Below, in pieces: positions 33,938-40,838 of a stretch of DNA of 52,819 nucleotides. The stretch is from a virus. The position numbers and the translations under genes are program-made. Each line of letters opens with the position of its first letter. Positions within the stretch are counted from its first letter, which is position 1. The DNA is taken from the IMG/VR virus record IMGVR_UViG_3300024520_000098, positions 1 through 52,819 of that record, one strand, 5' to 3'. A model generated the notes under the pieces. The model saw only the letters and a list, made by a program, of their open reading frames with translations. It was not told where the DNA came from and searched no databases.

Positions 33938-33939
33938 TT

Positions 33940-34347
33940 ATGCCTTCCTTCAGTAAGAGCAGCAAGGATCGCCTTGCTACATGCCATCCAGACCTCCAGA
34001 AACTGATGAACGAGGTGATAAAGCACATCGACATCAGCATTCTTGGAGGGCACCGCAGCGTGGAAGAACAGGCGGAGATTTTCCGGAGAGGGATGTCTAA
34101 GCTCAGTGGTGCTCCGGGGCAACTGAGCAAACACAACCACTCTCCAAGCCTTGCTGTGGACTTCAGCCCCTATCCAATTGACTGGCAATCACGCGAGCGC
34201 TTCATTGCCGCCTCGTACTTTGCTAAGGGCATCGCGACTCAAATGGGAATCAAGGTAAGGCTCGGATGTGATTGGAACGCGGACCTCGTATTCTCAGAGG
34301 GCTTCTTTGATGGGCCCCATCTGGAACTGGTGATTGATGATGGCTGA
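33940..34347 (+). CDS. Endolysin, M15-type peptidase
   Basis: 135 aa. Zinc L-alanyl-D-glutamate or D-Ala-D-Ala peptidase that cuts peptidoglycan cross-links. Zinc-site residues visible: SKHNHSPSLAVDFSP (His67 and Asp74 in the H-x-x-S-x-A-x-D spacing) and FFDGPHLEL (His127, with Glu129). SILGGHRSVEEQAEIFRRG is the usual 'GyRs-eeQ---y--G' entry. Length equals that of the T5 endolysin type. No signal peptide, so a holin is needed; holin candidates lie on both sides. Confidence 0.88.
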   Translation: MPSFSKSSKDRLATCHPDLQKLMNEVIKHIDISILGGHRSVEEQAEIFRRGMSKLSGAPGQLSKHNHSPSLAVDFSPYPIDWQSRERFIAASYFAKGIATQMGIKVRLGCDWNADLVFSEGFFDGPHLELVIDDG

Positions 34348-34519
34348 AAAGACTAAGAACATCCTTATCCTCATTGCTGTTGCTGCCCTGTTTGTGTCGA
34401 TGATAGTGGTGCAGTGGAGCCCACCCTCTTCTCCATTGTTGGATGACGACGACAGCGCCTCTTCTGGTGATGACGATTCTTCTGGTGATGACGATTCAGC
34501 GGAGGGAGCCAGTGAGTGA
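34340..34519 (+). CDS. Membrane protein with Asp/Ser tail
   Basis: 59 aa. ATG 34340 overlaps the endolysin stop. One membrane segment (ILILIAVAALFVSMIVV) followed by a low-complexity acidic tail in which SSGDDD is repeated; the DNA shows a direct repeat of TCTGGTGATGACGATTC at 34463-34497. Lies between endolysin and another membrane protein, so a lysis role is likely, for example holin regulator. Sequence gives no family. Confidence 0.5.
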   Translation: MAEKTKNILILIAVAALFVSMIVVQWSPPSSPLLDDDDSASSGDDDSSGDDDSAEGASE

Positions 34520-34944
34520 CCGACGACCTGCCACAGTGGTCAACCACGAAGACCATCGCGACCGTCAAGGAAGCGATGATGGAGGGGTTGGCAGAAAGGG
34601 ACGCCACGGAGGTTCAGGAGGCGAAGCTGCCTCTGAAGGTGGTAGTCGGTCTGTGCGTTTTTTTAATAACTCAGGCGCTTACGGTAGCTGGGCTTTATCA
34701 CGATATTCGGTCAGACGTTCGGAGTCTCCGGGAGGCTCAGAGTGACCTTGAGTCCCTGGCTGCGGAGTCTGACCTTGACGCGGTGCGTGTTCGCATCGAC
34801 TCGGTGCATTCGATGGTGACGGAGCTAGAGTCTGACATGAGGCAACCGCCTACCAACCTTGACCACCTTCGCGTGATTGGTGAAATCAAGGCTGACATGA
34901 GGCTCATCGAGCAGCGAGTGAAGTGGCTGGAGAATAGGCTGTGA
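34516..34944 (+). CDS. Membrane protein with C-terminal coiled coil
   Basis: 142 aa, GTG start overlapping the previous stop. Cytoplasmic N-terminus of about 40 residues, a membrane segment (LKVVVGLCVFLITQALTVAG), then a coiled coil with heptad-like leucines (VRSLREAQSDLESLAAESDL ... RLIEQRVKWLENRL). Topology is that of holin-associated or inner-membrane spanin proteins. No partner outer-membrane lipoprotein lies adjacent; the spanin candidate is 3 kb away on the other strand. Confidence 0.5.
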   Translation: MTDDLPQWSTTKTIATVKEAMMEGLAERDATEVQEAKLPLKVVVGLCVFLITQALTVAGLYHDIRSDVRSLREAQSDLESLAAESDLDAVRVRIDSVHSMVTELESDMRQPPTNLDHLRVIGEIKADMRLIEQRVKWLENRL

Positions 34945-34986
34945 GCGGACACATAGTGCTGGCCCTGGCAACGCAGGGGGCGCTCA

Positions 34987-36060
34987 ATGTCGTCATTTGA
35001 GGGCTTGCTTCGCCAAAAGACCGCCCTGCCCTCTTATACGCCTGAGGGCGTAAGGCTTGAAGCGCCGCCCATAGACATGAACCAGATCATCGGGGAGTCC
35101 ACTCTCCGTGGAGTCCTGGGCTCGATACCTCTTGCGCCCACCTACGAGGGGCTGCTTGCTGCCACGCAGCCGCAGGGCGAAGGACAGCTTGTGTTCCGTG
35201 GAATCAGGGGCGAGGGCGTGAACCCATTGGCTCACCCCGAAGGCAAGCCAATACCGGTAAGCGATAACCCGTATGTCTCCCACACATACACCACGTCCAA
35301 GCGCCACGCGAAGGCGCGCCCAAGCGCTGTCGGGGCGGGACAAACCTACCCGCTCCGGGTGTTTCCAGATGAGCTTGTTGAGGTTGGCGCAACAGAGGTC
35401 GGGGGGCACCTAAGGCCAGACCCAAGCCCGCCACCGGGAACTGTCTGGACAAGGGGTAACATTACTAACCCAAGGTCTCCCATTTGGCACGATCCCGGCG
35501 GCGTAGACCCAGAGGAGTTCTGGAAAGAAGGCTCTAGGCAATCCCTATGGGGCAAAGGAACAAGGTCGATGACCTCTGGCAAGCCGCTGGGAGACGCGGA
35601 AACGAGGGAACTCTGGAAAGACGCTGCAAGGAGGATTGACGTTTCCCCCAACCCGGAGGGCCTGACCAGCGAAACAAAACAACGCATCCTGAAAGAAATA
35701 CTTAACGACCCTAGATTCGAAGCCCCCCTTGCGTCACGAGTTGGGCTTGGCTTGCGCTCCCTTGGCAAGGGGCTTTTGAAGGGGCTTACCCCGGCAGCGC
35801 TTCTTGAAGGAGCCTTGCTTGCTGGCCCTATTTCCGGACTTGCTGGTGGTGCTGGCTACGCCTATGACGCTCCAGAGTCAGCTGGCCTATTTACTCCACC
35901 TGGCCCTGGCTATGAAAGCGTGCTTTCAACAATGGACATTGAGGAGGTGGCTATGCAAAAGGAGTTGGAGAAGGAGGCCAGCAGGTTGCGGTTGATAGAG
36001 CAGCATCGGGCCTCTGGCTACGACATTCCTGACAACGCAAGGGTATCCTCACTGCGATGA
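34987..36060 (+). CDS. Unknown virion-type protein with possible ADP-ribosyltransferase-like core
   Basis: 357 aa. Residues 67-135 read QLVFRGIRG, PVSDNPYVSHTYTTSKRHAK, GQTYPLRVFPDELVEVG. The order aromatic-Arg-Gly, Ser-Thr-rich strand with tyrosine, and late 'v-P-e-lvEV' strand resembles the R-S-E core of mono-ADP-ribosyltransferases that phages pack in virions, but the match is loose. A Gly/Ala/Leu membrane-like segment follows at about 262-290 (GLTPAALLEGALLAGPISG). Sited among lysis and membrane genes. An ejected host-modifying protein is possible; call is uncertain. Confidence 0.5.
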   Translation: MSSFEGLLRQKTALPSYTPEGVRLEAPPIDMNQIIGESTLRGVLGSIPLAPTYEGLLAATQPQGEGQLVFRGIRGEGVNPLAHPEGKPIPVSDNPYVSHTYTTSKRHAKARPSAVGAGQTYPLRVFPDELVEVGATEVGGHLRPDPSPPPGTVWTRGNITNPRSPIWHDPGGVDPEEFWKEGSRQSLWGKGTRSMTSGKPLGDAETRELWKDAARRIDVSPNPEGLTSETKQRILKEILNDPRFEAPLASRVGLGLRSLGKGLLKGLTPAALLEGALLAGPISGLAGGAGYAYDAPESAGLFTPPGPGYESVLSTMDIEEVAMQKELEKEASRLRLIEQHRASGYDIPDNARVSSLR

Positions 36061-36431
36061 CCACCTCTGACTACATGGACTTAGCTGTTCGAGCAGGCGG
36101 TATTTCACTGGCGACCTATGCGGTTATCGGGCAGGTAGCAAAGCCTGGGATTAGGATGCTGGCGAAGTACCACTCCCACCCAATCGGCAAGCTGACAAAG
36201 GGTCAGGAGGAGTTCTATCGATGGTTAACCCGCACTCTCTGTGTTGTTATCGGCGGCATCATGGGCTACATGCCTCTCTGGCCCGGTTGGTTTGAACCTA
36301 GTTGGGGTCCAATCCTTGGCTGCATCGCCGGTTCTATGTCCCCTGGTATCTACCTTGCCGTTTCTAAAGCCCTACCAAAGAAGCTCCAGAAGCTCATCTC
36401 CGGTGCCTCTGTTTCGGGCAGCAGTAAATGA
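36057..36431 (+). CDS. Multi-span membrane protein, holin candidate
   Basis: 124 aa, ATGA overlap with the previous stop. Three hydrophobic segments: AGGISLATYAVIGQV, LCVVIGGIMGYMPLWPGWF and WGPILGCIAGSMSPGIYLAV, and a basic C-terminus (KALPKKLQKL). Size and topology suit a class I holin or phage membrane protein that opens the inner membrane for the endolysin. It is coupled to the next membrane gene by a four-base overlap. Confidence 0.5.
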   Translation: MTTSDYMDLAVRAGGISLATYAVIGQVAKPGIRMLAKYHSHPIGKLTKGQEEFYRWLTRTLCVVIGGIMGYMPLWPGWFEPSWGPILGCIAGSMSPGIYLAVSKALPKKLQKLISGASVSGSSK

Positions 36432-36775
36432 GCACGTATCTGATAGGCATGGCTGTGGCCTTGGTAACAGCCTTGGTTGTTATTGGCGTTGTCGCGGCGA
36501 AGAACGAGGAACTCAGGACGAAGCTTGTGGGGGTAGGTCTGGGAATTGCCGGTGCCCTTGCTGCAATCGTTGCGCTGATGTTGGCTAATTCTGACGCAAA
36601 GAAGGCGCGCAGAGTTATGAACTCTAAGAAGGAAATTAAAGATGCAGTTAAGGATTCTAAAGAGCGGCATGCTGAAGAGGTTAAAGATGTGTCTGCTATT
36701 CAAGACGAAGTGGATGCAATTTCAAACGGATCTTCGGGCTTGGATGCGCTCGCTGCTAGGATGAACGAGAGGTAG
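36428..36775 (+). CDS. Membrane protein with charged coiled tail
   Basis: 115 aa. Two hydrophobic helices (LIGMAVALVTALVVIGVVAA and VGVGLGIAGALAAIVALMLA) and a charged coiled-coil tail from about residue 58 (KKARRVMNSKKEIKDAVKDS). May work with the preceding protein in lysis. Family not recognised. Confidence 0.5.
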   Translation: MSTYLIGMAVALVTALVVIGVVAAKNEELRTKLVGVGLGIAGALAAIVALMLANSDAKKARRVMNSKKEIKDAVKDSKERHAEEVKDVSAIQDEVDAISNGSSGLDALAARMNER

Positions 36776-36777
36776 TT

Positions 36778-36912
36778 ATGGCTGTCAAAGGAAAGAAGTG
36801 CGTGGTTAAGCGAAAGTCATCCTCAAAGAAGGGTGCTCGCAGACAGCCCGTTAGCAAGATGCGAACGGCAAGGAAGAAGAGTAAGCCCGGTGGGGCGAAA
36901 GGTCCGTACTGA
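36778..36912 (+). CDS. Lysine/arginine-rich 44-aa protein
   Basis: Starts MAVKGKKCVVKRKSSSKKG and ends KPGGAKGPY; about 40 percent Lys plus Arg. ATG two bases after the previous stop, TGA overlapping the next ATG (TGATG). First of three consecutive small basic proteins. Such peptides may condense DNA or coat RNA, like protamine-type proteins of some phages; function is inferred from composition only. Confidence 0.55.
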   Translation: MAVKGKKCVVKRKSSSKKGARRQPVSKMRTARKKSKPGGAKGPY

Positions 36913-37142
36913 TGAAATCACATCGCCCAGACGAAGCGAAGAAGCACATGAAGGAAGAGGGCCATAAAGACCGGGAGAATGCGCACCATTCTGGAGTAAA
37001 GATCGTCATCAATGTGGGCGGTCCTCCGATGCCGATGGCTCTGCCTATTGGAAAGCCGCCGAGGAAGCTGCTTAAGAAGAGGCTGAAGAAGCTTAGTGCT
37101 AAGGGACCGATGGAAGCTGCTCTTAGCGAGGCCTGCTGCTAA
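36912..37142 (+). CDS. Small basic protein
   Basis: 76 aa, overlapping both neighbours by one base. His/Lys-rich N-terminus (HRPDEAKKHMKEEGHKDREN), then a hydrophobic VKIVINVGGPPMPM segment and a basic tail (PRKLLKKRLKKLS). Ends in CC. No family recognised. Shares lysine richness and strict coupling with the genes on both sides. Confidence 0.55.
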   Translation: MKSHRPDEAKKHMKEEGHKDRENAHHSGVKIVINVGGPPMPMALPIGKPPRKLLKKRLKKLSAKGPMEAALSEACC

Positions 37143-37291
37143 TGCCGGTCAAGCCCTGCAAGTCTAAGGGCAAGCGGGGCCACAAGTACGGCACCAAGGG
37201 CAAGTGCTACACAGGGAAGAGCAGCAAGGGCAAAGCATCAAGACAGGGGCGAGCTATCAAGGCGTCTCAGGGAAAGAGAAGCGCCAAGTAG
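37142..37291 (+). CDS. Lysine-rich 49-aa protein
   Basis: Starts MPVKPCKSKGKRGHKYGTKG, contains KCYTGKSSKGKASRQGR and ends KRSAK. About a third lysine, with Gly and Ser: a protamine or H1-tail composition. ATG overlaps the previous stop. Last gene of the plus-strand arm, directly before the structured non-coding region. Either virion DNA-binding peptide or RNA-binding partner of that region; both are inference. Confidence 0.55.
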   Translation: MPVKPCKSKGKRGHKYGTKGKCYTGKSSKGKASRQGRAIKASQGKRSAK

Positions 37292-37697
37292 CCGCTTGAT
37301 TAGAAATTGTGCAGTGGGTACGCTCCCCACTGATCTCCAAGGGATGCGTCTCCCCACAATCAGCGCATCTCTTGCCTATGGCCCCCGTCCAGTACCTCAA
37401 CCTCCTGGGCGGGCGGCCTATTGGGCAGAGCACACCCCCATCCAGCGACCCCTTACTGCTGAGCAGCGGATGGACGCTTACATGCTGGACAGTTTCAGCT
37501 TAGCTACCCTGGTCGCATGCAGGCAGCGTCACCTTTTCGGTTCATCACTAAGCAGACGGGGGTATATCTGCTTGACCCACAGCGATGCTGCGTGATTCAC
37601 CGAGCCTAAAATTGAAGAATCTTCTTCTCCCTGTACAGCACCCTGCTCTTGTTTCGCCCTATGAGGCTGGGGCCACTCGGAGCAGGGGTATGGCGGG

Positions 37698-37747
37698 GAC
37701 CGTAGCAGGGAGGGGTTGCGCTTGGCAACGGTCTAGGTTATTTTTCC
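37698..37747 (+). terminator. Possible terminator inside the structured region
   Basis: GACC at 37698-37701 pairs with GGTC at 37730-37733 outside the GTTGC/GCAAC hairpin, and TTATTTTT follows at 37739-37746. The U-run comes six bases late for a classic terminator, so this may end plus-strand late transcription only partly. Confidence 0.35.
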
Positions 37748-37810
37748 ACCGTGTTGCGATGAGGCTCGCTGGCATCCTTCTTCCTTTGCCAGCTTGACGC
37801 AACACGTTTG

Positions 37811-37859
37811 TACAGCAACAACTCCCCCTCACACCTGACCGTGGGGGGGAGTTGCTGTA
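37811..37859. terminator. 15-pair hairpin between convergent arms
   Basis: TACAGCAA-CA-ACTCCCCC (37811-37828) pairs with GGGGGAGTTGCTGTA (37845-37859) with a two-base bulge. It lies at the meeting point of the plus arm and the minus arm, next to the minus-strand stop at 37860, so it can act in both directions. No U-run on either side. TACAGCA also occurs at 37634-37640, offering the 3' arm an alternative partner. Confidence 0.6.
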
Positions 37860-38300
37860 TCAGGGCCTCGATATAAGAAGAGCAACTACTGCAATCATCG
37901 CAGCGCCAGTTCCAACGCTCACACCCAGGAAGAACATCTTTGGCTGTGCGTTAAGAGCGGCCTTCGTCTGGTACTCCTGCGCTGCAAGAATCTCCTGGGC
38001 TAGCTCTCTATCGCTTTCCCTGCCCTTGTAGGAGACATCGAGAGCAAGCTTTGTCTGGGTGAGGAGGTCTGACTCATCGAGCAGAGCCTCAAAGTCATTG
38101 GGAGGCACCAGCATTCCTACGCAGTCAGGGTCGATACCGGGTCCGATGGGCTGCGTATTCACGCACCACTCATCGTTGTTCGCCGGAATCTCTATGTCTG
38201 GAATCTCTACGCGAGGAAAGGGTTCCTCGAACAATGCTTGAGATGCTGGAACATGAGCGCACCCGCCAAGCAGAATCAGTAAGGGAATCATCTTATTCAT
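37860..38300 (-). CDS. Unimolecular spanin candidate (lipoprotein with C-terminal membrane helix)
   Basis: 146 aa from ATG 38300, which overlaps the previous stop (ATGA); a longer start at 38318 would spoil the signal. Lipoprotein signal MNKMIPLLILLGGC with lipobox cysteine at 14, then a Pro/Asp-rich periplasmic part, a helical region (residues 70-115) and a C-terminal membrane helix (KMFFLGVSVGTGAAMIAVVA at 121-140). An outer-membrane lipid anchor and an inner-membrane helix in one chain of about 130-150 aa define u-spanins, which fuse the two membranes at the end of lysis. Unusual: it sits at the tail of the early minus-strand arm, not next to the endolysin. Confidence 0.65.
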   Translation of the reverse strand: MNKMIPLLILLGGCAHVPASQALFEEPFPRVEIPDIEIPANNDEWCVNTQPIGPGIDPDCVGMLVPPNDFEALLDESDLLTQTKLALDVSYKGRESDRELAQEILAAQEYQTKAALNAQPKMFFLGVSVGTGAAMIAVVALLISRP

Positions 38301-38500
38301 AGCCGTCTGGCCTTCCACATTTGGTTAAAGCTAAAGCTAGCAAGCGGTCTCTTGGATGTCCTTATCCAGTTCTCGTATCCGCACTCGCACTCTTGTAGCC
38401 AGAACGCAGGTAGCTTAAGAGATTTCCTAAACTCTTCGTCTGTCTTATCAGTAGGGTTGTGCATCTTCCAAGGACCATACTTATGGCGGTGCTTGCTCAT
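38297..38500 (-). CDS. Small unknown protein
   Basis: 67 aa. Ends four bases into the spanin candidate and begins within the stop of the upstream gene (GGATGA), where GGAGG directly abuts the ATG. Contains WLQECECGYENWIRTS, a possible half zinc site with two cysteines, and YGPWKMHNP. Family unknown. Confidence 0.5.
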   Translation of the reverse strand: MSKHRHKYGPWKMHNPTDKTDEEFRKSLKLPAFWLQECECGYENWIRTSKRPLASFSFNQMWKARRL

Positions 38501-38952
38501 CCTCCGATTGAAGACAGGAAGCCCTTTGTCGCCCCTGTCAGGCCCGCGATAAGCGCACCCATTTTATCGACCGCCTCTACGCGAACAATCCTTGGGGCGC
38601 TGAGCAGCGCGATTGGCCTCCCGATGTGGAAGGACTTGCTTGCCCCACTGCGCATCTCCTGAAACTCTACCTCCTGCGCTGCAAGGCACCACTTTGAACT
38701 AATCTTTGTATACCCAACAGCCCACGCCTCCCTGGAGCGGCGAACCCCTGGAGTTGTCGCATCAACCCAAGGCCCCACGCTTAGGTGATGCTCGGGTTGG
38801 TCAAGCCAGTATGTATCGCCCACTCCCATCGACCCAAGGCGCTCCTCTATGGAAAGGATTCTCTCATTCAGCCTGTCTGTCGCCTCGTTCAGGGCGCTTG
38901 CTACTACAGACAATTCCCTAAGCCCTTTCTCTAAGTCGTCGCTTGCAGGCAT
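38497..38952 (-). CDS. Unknown protein with N-terminal coiled coil
   Basis: 151 aa from ATG 38952, with GGAGGG at 38958-38963 on the coding strand; an earlier GTG lies inside that site. N-terminal coiled coil (LEKGLRELSVVASALNEATD, RLNERILSIEERL), then a globular part with REAWAVGYTKISSKWCLAAQ and PIALLSAPRIVRVEAVDKMG. No family name I can give. Overlaps both neighbours; part of the recombination/early transcript. Confidence 0.5.
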   Translation of the reverse strand: MPASDDLEKGLRELSVVASALNEATDRLNERILSIEERLGSMGVGDTYWLDQPEHHLSVGPWVDATTPGVRRSREAWAVGYTKISSKWCLAAQEVEFQEMRSGASKSFHIGRPIALLSAPRIVRVEAVDKMGALIAGLTGATKGFLSSIGG

Positions 38953-38956
38953 GCCC

Positions 38957-39454
38957 CTACCCTCCACTGATGGTGAAGTGCGGGGATGGAACCAACTGCC
39001 TGCTCAGCAAGGGCTCGTTGGATAGCGTTACCTCTTGGCTCTCGCTCTCCACCGTGACGACGCGAACGTTGTACTTGCTCATCCAGAGGAGCAGCTTAAC
39101 GACATGCTCGCTGATCTCTTTAGTCGCTTGGTGGGGCCTGCTAATCCCATCCCTATGGTACGGACCAGTGCCTTCAGTAATTGGCACAGGAGTCCTCACC
39201 ACTTTGCGCGTAGGCTTCCTGTCTGTGTAGTTCGCTGGGCGAGGATTGTTCTTTCCTCCTCGCGGGAGTTTGCCGAGCCCATGCTTGGTTCGGTAGTCCC
39301 TTACCGCCTTGTAGTATTGAGTGCGCCCGGTGCTCACCCCCTGACGCTTACACTCTTTATCAAAGTCAATAACTGTCATCTCTGGATTCTTGTTGATAAG
39401 AGCCCCCGCCCACTTGGCTAGGGACGTGTAGTCGATTGGATCTAGTCTTGTCAT
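38957..39454 (-). CDS. Putative DNA-binding protein
   Basis: 165 aa from ATG 39454 (GGGGAA six bases before). An upstream in-frame ATG at 39532 would add 26 residues but lacks a ribosome site. Residues 10-60 (PEMTVIDFDKECKRQGVSTG, RTQYYKAVRDYRTKHG) look like a helix-turn-helix, followed by a basic linker (KLPRGGKNNPRPANYTDRKP) and a beta-helical C-terminus. A regulator is plausible. Confidence 0.5.
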   Translation of the reverse strand: MTRLDPIDYTSLAKWAGALINKNPEMTVIDFDKECKRQGVSTGRTQYYKAVRDYRTKHGLGKLPRGGKNNPRPANYTDRKPTRKVVRTPVPITEGTGPYHRDGISRPHQATKEISEHVVKLLLWMSKYNVRVVTVESESQEVTLSNEPLLSRQLVPSPHFTISGG

Positions 39455-39617
39455 TGTGTTCCCCACGTTGATATTAAATGCTGGTTTGAACGCCTTCTGC
39501 AAGGCGCTCCGTTCTCCACCACCAGCAGGCATAGCCGGTTATCCGTCGCCCAAGTTAATGTCTTCTATAGCCGCCACAGGCGACTGAACGCCGGTCATTG
39601 GAAAGGAGTTGTGGCGA
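39455..39617 (-). other. Gap of 163 bases upstream of the DNA-binding protein
   Basis: No convincing gene. CGCCTT (39491-39496) and AAGGCG (39501-39506) form a small hairpin with a four-base loop, 37 bases ahead of the ATG at 39454. An open frame of 19 codons (39539-39598) has no ribosome site. Confidence 0.4.
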
Positions 39618-40100
39618 CTAAAACGGTATCTCGTCCTCATCGTCATCCTGAACAACCTCTTCGCTGGTTTCCCCCAGCCTGTCGATGTAGACGTTGATGA
39701 ACTCTCGGTTGCCCTTGCGAGCAGTTTTCTGAGTGATGACCACTGGCTTGCCAAGCACGCCTGACCGCACGTTTCCTGTGTAGCCAGTGTCCTCGTTAAA
39801 GAGGTCCCCCCATTCAGGGATCTCACCCGTCACCGTGCGAACGTCCTTCTTTATGTACCCAACTGTTGCCGGTCCAACCATAGAGAACCGCTGTAGCTGC
39901 TCTCCCTTGGCTGCTCCGTTAGTGAGGTTGAACCACCACGAAACGTAGTAGTCGCCCTCCTTGCTTGAGAACACGCTGAAGTCGTCAACGACCGCCTGAT
40001 AAGTTCCATCAGGTATGCGGCTCATCTCTCGCTTCTGCCTTGTTTCTGAGTTACCCGGATCTTCAGCGGGTGTGCTGTTAAATAGTTTTTCAATACCCAT
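39618..40100 (-). CDS. Single-stranded DNA-binding protein, DUF669-like
   Basis: 160 aa, ATG with AAGGAAG. Reads IPDGTYQAVVDDFSVFSSKE, GDYYVSWWFNLTNG and then KGNREFINVYIDRL, the OB-fold order of phage DUF669 SSB-like proteins. The C-terminal tail DDDEDEIPF closely imitates the acidic tip of bacterial SSB (DDDIPF) that docks host repair and replication proteins. Next to a Sak4-like ATPase, the usual pairing for single-strand annealing recombination. Confidence 0.8.
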   Translation of the reverse strand: MGIEKLFNSTPAEDPGNSETRQKREMSRIPDGTYQAVVDDFSVFSSKEGDYYVSWWFNLTNGAAKGEQLQRFSMVGPATVGYIKKDVRTVTGEIPEWGDLFNEDTGYTGNVRSGVLGKPVVITQKTARKGNREFINVYIDRLGETSEEVVQDDDEDEIPF

Positions 40101-40110
40101 AGCTTCTTCC

Positions 40111-40836
40111 TTACTTAAAGCTGTTTCTGAACGACTTGCTCAGAGAATCAAATGACATATCAATCGTTTCTGGAAGCTCCCTGACGCCAAGCTGTCCCCT
40201 TGCCTTGGCCTCAATCCTCTCCCTCTCGTTCTCTATTGGCTGAGTGCGAAGGATTCTGTTGTTCTCTGGGGTGATCTCGCACCTCAAGATGAAATCAACA
40301 GCCCCATGAAGCATCTCTCTCGCCTTACCGGGAAGCGCACTGCTCACGTAGTAGCGACCAGTTGCTACCTCCTTGCTCCCCACCTTCTCTCTAATCTCAT
40401 CCCTCTTCTCGTGGCTAATAAACACCACGCACATTGGAAGAGCACGAAGCTGAGCTATTAAGTTTGTGAACTCACGGCTCACCGCTCGCCAGCCTCTGCC
40501 CCAATCGCCGTCTGCAACATCGACCCATCCGTTCTGGTCGCAGACATACGAGGAACAAAGCACATGAGCTACGTCTACTGTGTCGAGTACGACAGTCTTG
40601 TACTTATGCTTCTCTGTCTGGATTGCCTGTAGAAGAACGTCGAAGTCCTTCCATGTAGCGATGTCTACTTTCGCAGCATCCATGCCAGCGGTTCCTGCTT
40701 CAGTGGCAAGGAACAACGGGCTTGGGAACTGGCTTGCTAGTGTTGTTTTTCCTACGCCCGGTGCTCCGTAAAGCAGCCAAACATAATCACTCATCTTATT
40801 ACTTGGGGCCGTAGGCCCATCCGGAAGAATCCCCAC
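40111..40836 (-). CDS. Sak4-like RecA-fold recombination ATPase
   Basis: 241 aa, GTG start with GGAG six bases before. Walker A LLYGAPGVGKTTLAS at 21-35, Walker B KTVVLDTVDVA with Asp85, an aromatic sensor region WVDVADGDWGRGWRAVSREF and CVVFISHEKRDE. Single-domain RecA core without N- or C-terminal extensions, as in Sak4, which anneals strands together with phage SSB. The SSB gene follows by ten bases and the nuclease gene precedes by two, forming a three-gene recombination set. Confidence 0.85.
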   Translation of the reverse strand: MGILPDGPTAPSNKMSDYVWLLYGAPGVGKTTLASQFPSPLFLATEAGTAGMDAAKVDIATWKDFDVLLQAIQTEKHKYKTVVLDTVDVAHVLCSSYVCDQNGWVDVADGDWGRGWRAVSREFTNLIAQLRALPMCVVFISHEKRDEIREKVGSKEVATGRYYVSSALPGKAREMLHGAVDFILRCEITPENNRILRTQPIENERERIEAKARGQLGVRELPETIDMSFDSLSKSFRNSFK

Positions 40837-40838
40837 AA

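Larger units (their letters stand above)
37292..37860 (+). ncRNA. Candidate large structured non-coding RNA
   Basis: No convincing gene in about 570 bases, but a chain of stems: CAGTGGG/CCCACTG (37312/37326); GGGATGCG/CGCATCTC (37341/37364, one G-U pair, so the plus strand is favoured); GACGCT/AGCGTC (37473/37524) enclosing CATGC/GCATG; TCGGT + ATCAC / GTGAT + ACCGA (37537/37592, symmetric TC/TC loop) closing a three-way junction with AAGCAGA/TCTGCTT (37550/37567) and CAGC/GCTG; CCCTGCTC/GAGCAGGG (37641/37680); GTTGC/GCAAC (37715/37725); CGTGTTGCG/CGCAACACG (37750/37798) around GCTGGCA/TGCCAGC (37768/37787); and a 15-pair hairpin (37811/37845). The density of perfect stems, nested and consecutive, suggests an ornate phage RNA comparable in size to ROOL/GOLLD. 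No match to a known class is claimed. Confidence 0.55.

Noticed and set aside
37296-37595. 99-aa open frame (and a 70-aa one at 37585-37797) in the structured region
   Set aside because: TTG start without a clean ribosome site, odd composition, and several perfect stems run through it; coding looks accidental.
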